This document shows positions 1 through 5,382 of a DNA stretch of 10,972 bases, piece after piece. Position numbers and translations under genes: made by a program. Source of the stretch: Succinivibrio sp. (lineage in GTDB: Bacteria > Pseudomonadota > Gammaproteobacteria > Enterobacterales > Succinivibrionaceae); contig JAGDBH010000217.1 of the NCBI GenBank assembly GCA_017959135.1, positions 1 to 10,972 of the forward strand, given 5' to 3'. The first letter of the stretch is position 1. Each line of letters begins with the position of its first letter. The notes beneath the pieces are model-generated. The model did not search any database. It worked only from the letters and a program-made list of their open reading frames with translations, and was not told the origin of the DNA.

Positions 1-16
1 CCTGTACTTTGCAAAG
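1..16 (+). repeat. Left terminal inverted repeat of the IS
   Basis: CCTGTACTTTGCAAAG matches the inverted right end (1941-1956) at 11 of 16 positions, including CCTG at the tip and an inner TTTGCA. It also contains the perfect palindrome CTTTGCAAAG. The repeat may begin before the window. Confidence 0.55.
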
Positions 17-26
17 TAGGTACAAC
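16..26 (+). repeat. GTAGGTACAAC motif, left-end copy
   Basis: This 11-mer recurs exactly at 1929-1939 (same strand) and at 109-119 (opposite strand). Each IS end carries one copy 15-17 bp in from the tip, but in opposite orientations relative to the tips. The spacing suggests a binding site for transposase or a regulator. Confidence 0.5.
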
Positions 27-85
27 GTATTCTAATCAAATCTCACAAAAAATTTAAATAACAATCAGTTAGATATTATTTTTAG

Positions 86-94
86 TGCTATAAT
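86..94 (+). promoter_or_regulatory. Extended -10 promoter for the transposase
   Basis: TGCTATAAT is a perfect extended -10 element (TGN followed by TATAAT). It predicts a transcript start near position 101, about 33 nt before the transposase ATG. No good -35 box lies 16-18 nt upstream, which is tolerated by extended -10 promoters. The promoter lies inside the IS, so the element carries its own transposase promoter. Confidence 0.5.
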
Positions 95-120
95 GTAGGT
101 ATTATATAGTTGTACCTACA
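94..120 (+). promoter_or_regulatory. Perfect dyad over the transposase start region
   Basis: TGTAGGTA (94-101) is an exact inverted copy of TACCTACA (113-120), with 11 bases between. The left arm overlaps the last base of the -10 box and the predicted transcript start. The right arm abuts the weak ribosome site AAGA (121-124) ahead of the ATG at 134. It could be an operator. It could also be a hairpin that forms only in transcripts entering from outside the IS and hides the start region. Confidence 0.55.
108..120 (-). repeat. Inverted copy of the 11-mer at the transposase start
   Basis: AGTTGTACCTACA is an exact 13-bp inverted match to TGTAGGTACAACT at 1928-1940. This pair could be mistaken for the IS tips. 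However, the promoter of the transposase lies outside it at 86-94, which argues for the wider 1-1956 boundaries. Confidence 0.6.
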
Positions 121-133
121 AAGATATTTTATT

Positions 134-1900
134 ATGAGTAAAATTGCTCCTCTGCCAACAGTTTATTGTTGTAAATCAAAGAATAGAACCTATATTCGCA
201 CCTATAAGAACTCTCGTGTTGAAGGTAAAAATTATCCTGTTAAAACAGATATTCGTAATATTGCTGAAATTGCAAATGGTGAAGGTGTCGGAAGACTTAT
301 TTTCAGAGAGGATTTCTTAAAGGAGAATCCTAAGTTTATAGATAGACCTGTTGTTAGAGTCTTTGATGAGCATTCCAATAAATACGTGTTTAAGTATGCA
401 AGCATACATGATGAAAAAGCTGTTGAATTTGGGGAAAATCAGAAAGTATCTGGAGTTAGGTCAGTTGGTTTTTATTATGTATGTAAAGAGCAATTAAAAT
501 CTGATCCTTTACTAAAAACGCTTCAATCTATTTTTCCTAAAACCTGGGATAAACTTTTATCTCTGGGGCTCTTCTGTGCAGATGTAGGAGACTTCAGAGC
601 AGATCATTACTCCCGTTATGCTCAGGAGCATAAGCTGCCTCATGAAGAATCTTTAAGTTCAAGTCAGATTACCAGACTATTCCAAAGTATTACCGAATCA
701 GATGTCTTTAACTTTTTCTCTGAATACACCACAGCTCTCTATGACAGTAAGACCTTGTCACGCAGAAGGTTCTGGGCTTTGGATTCCACCTCAATATCCA
801 CTTATTCAGGATTTTTAGATGCCAAATATGGTCATTCTAAACAGGGAGAGGATTTGCCTCAGGTTAATGTCATGATGTTAACTGACGAACGAAGTCACAG
901 ACCTTTATTCTATGAAAAGTTCAATGGCTCTATTCCTGATGTATCAACAGTAGTCTCAGCCTTTAACACACTGCTGCACATGGATACCAGAGCCTTTGTT
1001 GCTGTTATGGACAGAGGATACTACAGCAAATCCAATCTTAAAGAGATTCTGGCAACCGGCTTTCATTTTGTTGTCTGTGTTCCCTTTAGAAAGGTAAATG
1101 AATTTGACGATGTCATTGAAAATGCACAAAGAGCATTTATATGCGGAAATTGTTATAACAGTAATGTTGGACAGAATATCTACTCTGAACCTCATTCCAT
1201 TGAGGTTAAAGATAAAACCACCAATAAAGTCCACAGGCATAATTTCTTTGTTCATGTATTCCATTCACCTGAAACAGCAGGAGCACAGACAGAACTGCTT
1301 TTAAAACGTCGAGGAGACGTGCTTAAGATGTTGAAGGAAGGCGCTGAGCTGGATGGAGCCAATCAGGAGTTTGCAAAAGAATACATAGTTTCAAAGGAAG
1401 ATGGAGGATATGAATTTAACAATGCAGCCTTCCAGCGAGCAAATAATCATGCAGGAATTTTTGTTGTACTTTCTGATGCGATTTCTGATGGTCAAACAGC
1501 TTATTTTGCTTACAAAGACAGAGAATGCGTTGAAGACTGTTTTAAAGATTTAAAGGTAAAGATGAACTGCAACCGCTTTGGTGTTTCTACAGAGCAGTCT
1601 CTTACAGGAAAGTGTTTTATCGAATTTATTGCTCTGTCTATAAGAATGCTTATGCAGTACAGAATTCATAACTGTAAATATAATGGAAAAAATCCACCAC
1701 ATAATTCCTTTAAGAAAATTATTGACGAATTAAATGGAATTCAGGAAATAGAATTTACCTCAGGATTTATTGCAGTGAAGCCTGTATCAAAAGTTCAGCA
1801 GGAGTGTCTGAAGTTATTTAGAGCAAAGACTCCATCTGACAGATATGACAATGAACTTGCCTATGCGAACAGATTAAAGAAGGCTCGTAAACCACATTAG
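134..1900 (+). CDS. IS4/IS1634-type DDE transposase
   Basis: This 588-residue protein would catalyse cut-and-paste movement of the surrounding IS. The RNase H-like catalytic core is visible. The first Asp is D217 in ALDSTS, the second is D293 in VMDRGYY, and the Glu is E467. E467 lies in the IS4 signature Y-(2)-R-(3)-E-(6)-K, fully met by Y460, R463, E467 and K474. The long gap between D293 and E467 fits the insertion domain found in IS4-group enzymes. The start chosen is the ATG at 134 (MSKIAPLP). The frame is open back to a TTG at 110, but that lies inside the dyad just after the predicted transcript start, so it is unlikely. The ribosome site is weak (AAGA). No frameshift or internal stop is present, so the gene looks functional. 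Assignment to IS1634 rather than another IS4 subgroup rests on length and general resemblance. Confidence 0.9.
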   Translation: MSKIAPLPTVYCCKSKNRTYIRTYKNSRVEGKNYPVKTDIRNIAEIANGEGVGRLIFREDFLKENPKFIDRPVVRVFDEHSNKYVFKYASIHDEKAVEFGENQKVSGVRSVGFYYVCKEQLKSDPLLKTLQSIFPKTWDKLLSLGLFCADVGDFRADHYSRYAQEHKLPHEESLSSSQITRLFQSITESDVFNFFSEYTTALYDSKTLSRRRFWALDSTSISTYSGFLDAKYGHSKQGEDLPQVNVMMLTDERSHRPLFYEKFNGSIPDVSTVVSAFNTLLHMDTRAFVAVMDRGYYSKSNLKEILATGFHFVVCVPFRKVNEFDDVIENAQRAFICGNCYNSNVGQNIYSEPHSIEVKDKTTNKVHRHNFFVHVFHSPETAGAQTELLLKRRGDVLKMLKEGAELDGANQEFAKEYIVSKEDGGYEFNNAAFQRANNHAGIFVVLSDAISDGQTAYFAYKDRECVEDCFKDLKVKMNCNRFGVSTEQSLTGKCFIEFIALSIRMLMQYRIHNCKYNGKNPPHNSFKKIIDELNGIQEIEFTSGFIAVKPVSKVQQECLKLFRAKTPSDRYDNELAYANRLKKARKPH

Positions 1901-1927
1901 AAACGAATTACTTGGACAAGATTGTTG

Positions 1928-1940
1928 TGTAGGTACAACT
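1928..1940 (+). repeat. GTAGGTACAAC motif, right-end copy
   Basis: TGTAGGTACAACT is the exact inverted partner of 108-120, and its core repeats the 11-mer at 16-26. It lies between the transposase stop and the right terminal repeat. Confidence 0.6.
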
Positions 1941-1956
1941 CAATGCAAAACGCAGG
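1941..1956 (-). repeat. Right terminal inverted repeat of the IS
   Basis: On the minus strand this reads CCTGCGTTTTGCATTG, the partner of the left tip. A near copy of the tip, CAAAACGCCAGG (1971-1982), follows 15 bp outside CAAAACGCAGG (1946-1956). That leaves some doubt about the exact right boundary, but the 1956 end matches the left tip better. Confidence 0.5.
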
Positions 1957-1964
1957 ATTAAAAC

Positions 1965-1998
1965 TTGATACAAAACGCCAGGTATCAAAAATAAAAAA
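1965..1998 (-). terminator. Candidate 3' end of the ssrA transcript
   Basis: Read on the minus strand after ssrA, a short AGCT/AGCT stem is followed by six T residues (1998-1993) and then a second T-rich run. Next comes a 7-bp hairpin, TTGATAC/GTATCAA (1988-1982 with 1971-1965), followed by GTTTTAA. Neither stem is strong, but the T-runs lie 36-41 nt past the mature tmRNA end, where a terminator is expected. Confidence 0.35.
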
Positions 1999-2033
1999 GC
2001 TCTCTTCAAGCTGCATCAAGGGGTTAAAGGCTT

Positions 2034-2396
2034 TGGTGGAGGTGGAGGGAGTTGAACCCTCGTCCCAAAAGACTGCATCTTCGGCGCTACATGTTTAGGC
2101 AATCATTAATCTCGATACCCGCTGCGGACCGCCACGCCACAAAGTACCCAGTCTGTATAGGATTTAATGCTTCAACCACAGACGGGGCATCCACACGATC
2201 TAGTGAAGAACCGACCCCAGTAAGACTAAGTGTCACTAGAAAGACTTAGAACTGAGGGCATTCAGCAGGTTATTAAGCTGCGATTGCGTAGGTTTCGTCG
2301 TTTGCGACTATATTTAAACGAATTTTTAACGAGCTTTCGCCACTCGACATGCTCCTAGGAATTCATACTTCCGGTCGAAACCAAAAATACACCCCC
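2034..2396 (-). ncRNA. ssrA: tmRNA (transfer-messenger RNA)
   Basis: tmRNA rescues stalled ribosomes by acting first as an alanyl-tRNA and then as a short message that adds a degradation tag. On the minus strand the 5' end GGGGGTG (2396-2390) pairs with CACCTCC near the 3' end to form the acceptor stem. This leaves discriminator A and an encoded CCA (2036-2034). The third pair is G·U, the identity signal for alanyl-tRNA synthetase. The T-arm sequence GGTTCAACTCC is present near the 3' end. The tag reading frame lies in the middle. The length of 363 nt equals that of E. coli tmRNA. Its partner smpB is 2.1 kb upstream on the same strand, with sulP between them in the opposite orientation. Confidence 0.97.
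2273..2305 (-). other. tmRNA tag-peptide reading frame (ANDETYAIAA)
   Basis: Within ssrA, the resume codon GCA (2305-2303) is preceded by TAGTC. It opens a ten-codon frame, GCA AAC GAC GAA ACC TAC, then GCA ATC GCA GCT, ending in two TAA codons. With the alanine from the charged tmRNA the tag is AANDETYAIAA. The E. coli tag is AANDENYALAA, so two positions differ, and the C-terminal Ala-Ala signal for ClpXP-type proteases is kept. Confidence 0.95.
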
Positions 2397-2413
2397 AAGA
2401 TGTGAACAGAAAG

Positions 2414-2419
2414 AGTATA
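2414..2419 (-). promoter_or_regulatory. Candidate -10 box for ssrA
   Basis: TATACT on the minus strand lies 17 nt before the mature 5' end of tmRNA. That would give a short 5' leader for removal by RNase P. No convincing -35 box is found at 16-18 nt spacing, so the call is tentative. Confidence 0.4.
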
Positions 2420-2563
2420 CAACAAATACCGAATTTATTTCTATTCCAATGAGAAAAATTCATCATAATCTCCCTTGGAAACAGCCTTATTTTCTGCGAC
2501 AGAATGGCTTATTTTTGGGCAACAACAAATATTTTTTCAAAAACGAATTTTTTTATGCTGTTT

Positions 2564-2572
2564 TGTTATAAT
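2564..2572 (+). promoter_or_regulatory. Extended -10 promoter for sulP
   Basis: TGTTATAAT is a perfect extended -10 element in an AT-rich setting. The predicted start near 2579 gives a leader of about 125 nt before the sulP ATG. No clear -35 box is present. Confidence 0.5.
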
Positions 2573-2584
2573 GTGCACATTTTC

Positions 2585-2644
2585 AAAGATTGCCTATTGC
2601 ATACGTAAACATAATGTAATCAGCGCAATTTGAAATAGGTCTTT
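2585..2644 (+). promoter_or_regulatory. Long imperfect stem in the sulP leader
   Basis: AAAGA (2585-2589) pairs with TCTTT (2640-2644), and CCTATT (2593-2598) pairs with AATAGG (2634-2639). This gives 11 pairs interrupted by a 3-nt bulge and closing a loop of about 35 nt. It lies wholly inside the predicted untranslated leader, so it could affect mRNA stability or translation. No known riboswitch class is recognised. Confidence 0.35.
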
Positions 2645-2703
2645 AACTTCAATCTTATAAAAACAGTAATGCTGATATAACAGCTTTAGGATTTAATTTT
2701 TTT

Positions 2704-4410
2704 ATGAAAACAGCAAATCCTCTTGTTCCAGCTTTTATTACCTGCATGCGTGAAGGGTACAACTTCAAACTCTTCCGCTCTGATGTGATTGCAGGTTTAA
2801 CAGTTGCCATTGTTGCCCTTCCTCTTGCAATGGCTATGGCTGTAGCTTCCGGAGCATCCCCTGATAAAGGTTTGGTTACAGCAGTAGTAGCCGGATTCTT
2901 CATTTCATTCTTAGGCGGCTCTAGAGTCCAGATTGGCGGACCTACAGGAGCATTTGTAGTTGTTATCTTTGACATTATCCAGAGATTCGGTTTCAACGGA
3001 CTGATTCTGGCCTCTATTATGGCGGGTCTGATTCTTGTAATTGCCGGTTATGCCCGTTTAGGAAAACTGATTAAATACATTCCTTACCCTGTCATCACAG
3101 GTTTTACCACTGGTATTGCTGTAATTATTGCATCAAGTCAGGTTAAAGACTTTTTAGGTTTACAGGTTGAATCTGTTCCAGCTGATTTCCTGAATAAATG
3201 GTATGTATACCTTTCAAATCTTGATAAGGTTACCTATTCAGCGCTTGCAATGGGCGCACTAGGTCTTGCTACCATTATTATCTGTAAAAAGATTTCTCCA
3301 AAGATCCCTTCATATTTGGTATCTATTCTTTTAATTTCTGCCCTAGCCTATGGCTTCTCAATGGATATTGAAACCATCGGAACCAGATTCCCAAATCTAC
3401 CTACAGGTCTTCCAACTCCAGTATGGCCAGAGTTTTCATTAGAGCAGATTAGAGCACTGGTTCCATCAGCATTTACCATTGCCTTCCTGGCTGGTATTGA
3501 AGCTCTGCTTTCAGCTGTAGTAGCAGATGGTCTTATCGGACACAAACACACACTGAACCAGGAGCTTGTTGGTCAGGGTGTTGCTAATATCGCTTCAGGT
3601 ATTTTTGGTGGTATTCCAGCAACCGGTGTTATCGCAAGAACTGCAACCAACATTAAGGCCGGCGGAAGAACCCCTGTTGCAGGTATTTTCCACTCAGTAT
3701 TCCTGCTTGTATTCCTATACACAGCAATGGATATTCTTGCCTTCATCCCAATGGCAGCATTAGCAGCTGTTCTGTTCATGGTTTCATGGGGTATGTCAGA
3801 TCTAAAGCATTTCACTCAGATTGCAAAGATCAGCCCATCAGACAGAACTATTCTGTTCTTAACCTTTGCTCTTACCGTAATGGTTGACCTGACTGTAGCT
3901 ATCGGTGTTGGTGTAACCTTCGCTTCCCTACTGTTCATGAGACACATGTCCCGTTCTGTTGAAATCAGAAAACAGCACTGCAAGTCAGAGTATGAGACTC
4001 ACGACGGTGAAGATCCTTCTGACGATGAAGTTGAAATTCCAGATGATGTAACTGTACTTCAGATCAACGGACCACTGTTCTATGGATTTGCGTCAGAGTT
4101 CTGTGACAGACTGAAGGCATTAGAGCAGCTTCCAAGAATTCTGATTCTGCGTATGAGATTCATGCCATACCTAGATGCATCAGGCGAGAATTCAATTGAA
4201 GAAATTCTGAATATCTGTAGACAGCATAAGACCTATGTAATCTTCTCTGCTGTAAGACCTCAGCCTCGCAAGATCCTTGAAAGAGCAGGCTTACACAAGA
4301 AGCTTGACGGTGCAATTGCTCCTGATTTTTATGAAGCATTAAATATGGCCAAGAAACTTCTTAAGGATGAAGACTTCATCATGAAGCACATTGATCCAAC
4401 CAAAGCTTAA
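2704..4410 (+). CDS. SulP/SLC26 family transporter, DauA (YchM)-like, with STAS domain
   Basis: This is a 568-residue inner-membrane anion transporter. The N-terminal two thirds are hydrophobic SulP segments. Early family motifs include the LPLAMAMAVASG stretch and the following GGSR and GGPTGAF turns. The conserved membrane Glu of SLC26 proteins is probably E266 in AGIEALLSAV. The cytoplasmic STAS domain spans roughly residues 447-555 and holds the DASG loop at 491-494. Length and sequence resemble E. coli DauA (559 residues), which carries C4-dicarboxylates, including succinate. The substrate here is inferred; sulfate, bicarbonate or another anion is possible. The gene starts at ATG 2704, with AGGA (2688-2691) at a long 12-nt spacing, so initiation may be weak. 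It separates smpB from ssrA and ends in its own terminator. Confidence 0.9.
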   Translation: MKTANPLVPAFITCMREGYNFKLFRSDVIAGLTVAIVALPLAMAMAVASGASPDKGLVTAVVAGFFISFLGGSRVQIGGPTGAFVVVIFDIIQRFGFNGLILASIMAGLILVIAGYARLGKLIKYIPYPVITGFTTGIAVIIASSQVKDFLGLQVESVPADFLNKWYVYLSNLDKVTYSALAMGALGLATIIICKKISPKIPSYLVSILLISALAYGFSMDIETIGTRFPNLPTGLPTPVWPEFSLEQIRALVPSAFTIAFLAGIEALLSAVVADGLIGHKHTLNQELVGQGVANIASGIFGGIPATGVIARTATNIKAGGRTPVAGIFHSVFLLVFLYTAMDILAFIPMAALAAVLFMVSWGMSDLKHFTQIAKISPSDRTILFLTFALTVMVDLTVAIGVGVTFASLLFMRHMSRSVEIRKQHCKSEYETHDGEDPSDDEVEIPDDVTVLQINGPLFYGFASEFCDRLKALEQLPRILILRMRFMPYLDASGENSIEEILNICRQHKTYVIFSAVRPQPRKILERAGLHKKLDGAIAPDFYEALNMAKKLLKDEDFIMKHIDPTKA

Positions 4411-4430
4411 GTCTGTTTAAGAATTGAAAA

Positions 4431-4462
4431 AAGGCCTGAAGTAAAATTCAGGCTTTTTTTTT
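4431..4462 (+). terminator. Bidirectional terminator between sulP and smpB
   Basis: AAGGCCTGAA pairs with TTCAGGCTTT across a GTAAAA loop, with one G·T pair, and is followed by nine T residues. On the other strand the same stem is followed by six T residues. It can therefore end both sulP (stop at 4408-4410) and the convergent smpB transcript. Confidence 0.9.
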
Positions 4463-4491
4463 AATTTAAGATGATAAAAAAATGTGAAGAA

Positions 4492-4968
4492 TTACTTGAA
4501 GTTCTTCTTCATGATACGCTCTTTATCACGAGCCCACTGTCTGTCTTTAATAGAATCACGCTTATCGTGTTCCTGCTTACCGCGGGCAAGACCAATCTCA
4601 AGCTTAGCCCACTGATTCTTCCAGTACAGCTTCAGAGGAATAATGGTATAGCCCTGTCTCTGCACAGAACCTGCAAGCTTATCAATTTCGCGTCTTGATA
4701 AAAGAAGTTTACGTGTACGGGTAGGATCACTGACCACGAATGCACAGCTGGTTTTTAAAGGATTGATTACAGAACCAAAAAGAACAACCTCCCCGCCTTT
4801 AACATTTACATAGGCCTCAGAGATATTGCATTTACCAGCTCTTAGTGATTTTACTTCCCATCCCTGAAGAGATAATCCTGCTTCATATCTGTCTTCAATA
4901 AAATATTCAAAGGAAGCTCTGCGATTCACGGCAACAACGTTACTCTGCTGTTTTACTTTCTTTGCCAC
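4492..4968 (-). CDS. smpB: SsrA-binding protein SmpB
   Basis: SmpB binds the tRNA-like part of tmRNA, delivers it to stalled ribosomes and places its C-terminal tail in the empty mRNA channel. The 158-residue product matches the usual length (E. coli 160). Signature stretches include EAGLSLQGWEVKSLRAGK near residue 30, DPTRTRKLLLSRREID in the middle, and the basic tail ending RIMKKNFK, which keeps the IMK of the E. coli tail. The start codon is GTG (4968-4966), preceded by GGAG (4980-4977) with 8-nt spacing; an ATG start is not available there. A -10 candidate lies at 5002-5007. The gene shares a terminator with the convergent sulP. Its RNA partner ssrA lies downstream on the same strand. Confidence 0.97.
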   Translation of the reverse strand: MAKKVKQQSNVVAVNRRASFEYFIEDRYEAGLSLQGWEVKSLRAGKCNISEAYVNVKGGEVVLFGSVINPLKTSCAFVVSDPTRTRKLLLSRREIDKLAGSVQRQGYTIIPLKLYWKNQWAKLEIGLARGKQEHDKRDSIKDRQWARDKERIMKKNFK

Positions 4969-5001
4969 TTATATTGCTCCACTATTTTCTTAATCTGAAA
5001 A

Positions 5002-5007
5002 ATTATA
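5002..5007 (-). promoter_or_regulatory. Candidate -10 box for smpB
   Basis: TATAAT on the minus strand lies about 34 nt before the smpB GTG. A TTGTTT 16 nt upstream is a modest -35 candidate. A better -35 match, TTGACT, is only 11 nt away and so is too close to be used. Confidence 0.45.
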
Positions 5008-5266
5008 TCCCACATCCAAGTCAAAACAAAAATTATTCTCTGAAAATTTAATTCACAAATTTGAAATAATCAGTTTCAAGAGAAAATTATGAACAGCTGA
5101 AATCTAAAAAGTATCTTTTTTATAAAAGCCATACAGTTCACAAAATCGCAAAACTATCACAATTGGAAGCAGTGAGATTAGACTCAAATATAAAAAACTT
5201 TGACTGACTTTTGATTTTTTTCACCCAGAAATCTATAGGATTACAGAGTTTTCACACAAATATGGC

Positions 5267-5275
5267 TAATATAAC
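5267..5275 (+). promoter_or_regulatory. Weak -10 candidate for the dcu gene
   Basis: TAATATAAC contains two overlapping -10-like hexamers (TAATAT and TATAAC) about 110 nt before the dcu start. No matching -35 box is present, which would fit an activator-dependent promoter but does not prove one. Confidence 0.25.
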
Positions 5276-5382
5276 CGTGTTTCCAGTGAAAATTGAATAA
5301 TAAAAGACACAGACAAACCTAGTCTGCAAGCCAAATTTGGGCTAAACTACGTCATTCAAAAAAAAAATAAAAGGGAATACTT

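Larger units (their letters stand above)
1..1956 (+). mobile_element. Insertion sequence, IS4 group, probably IS1634 family, apparently intact
   Basis: A single long transposase gene fills almost the whole element. The left tip reads CCTGTACTTTGCAAAG (1-16). The reverse complement of 1941-1956 reads CCTGCGTTTTGCATTG, an ungapped match at 11 of 16 positions. These are taken as imperfect terminal inverted repeats. The size of about 1.96 kb and one large transposase fit the IS1634 family. The right tip lies 78 bp from the 3' end of ssrA. A target-site duplication cannot be tested because the left flank is outside the window; the right flank begins ATTAAAAC. The left boundary could lie slightly upstream of position 1. 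The open reading frame and the catalytic residues are undamaged, so the element could be active. Confidence 0.75.
2397..2703. other. Divergent intergenic region between ssrA and sulP
   Basis: This 307-bp AT-rich stretch carries no convincing gene. It holds the ssrA promoter candidate on the minus strand, the sulP promoter candidate at 2564-2572 and a long imperfect stem in the sulP leader (2585-2644). A small TTCTG-CGA-CAGAA hairpin lies near 2495. Confidence 0.7.
4969..5382. other. Intergenic region between smpB and the dcu gene
   Basis: This 414-bp AT-rich region separates two divergently transcribed genes and carries no convincing gene. The smpB promoter candidate is at its left end. Its right part holds a possible dcu promoter. 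The dcu leader contains a small CAGAC/GTCTG hairpin (5310-5326) and the palindrome CCAAATTTGG (5331-5340). Partial FNR-like and CRP-like half-sites occur but are too weak to call. Confidence 0.65.

Noticed and set aside
110..133. TTG at 110 as the transposase start
   Set aside because: It lies in the dyad, a few bases after the predicted transcript start and with no ribosome site. The ATG at 134 is better placed.
108..1940. The 13-bp exact inverted repeats as the outer ends of the IS
   Set aside because: They would leave the transposase promoter (86-94) outside the element and give no flanking duplication. The wider 1-1956 pair has tip-like sequence at both ends.
2052..2249. A 65-residue open frame on the plus strand
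   Set aside because: It lies wholly within the minus-strand tmRNA gene and is a chance frame.
2655..2996. A 113-residue minus-strand open frame overlapping the start of sulP
   Set aside because: Its sequence is the antisense of the SulP N-terminus and has no family resemblance.
5211..5256. FNR-like TTGAT-N4-TTCAC and CRP-like TTACA-N6-TCACA sites upstream of the dcu gene
   Set aside because: Each has only one good half-site, and their positions relative to a promoter are uncertain. Anaerobic control is plausible from biology but not shown by the sequence.
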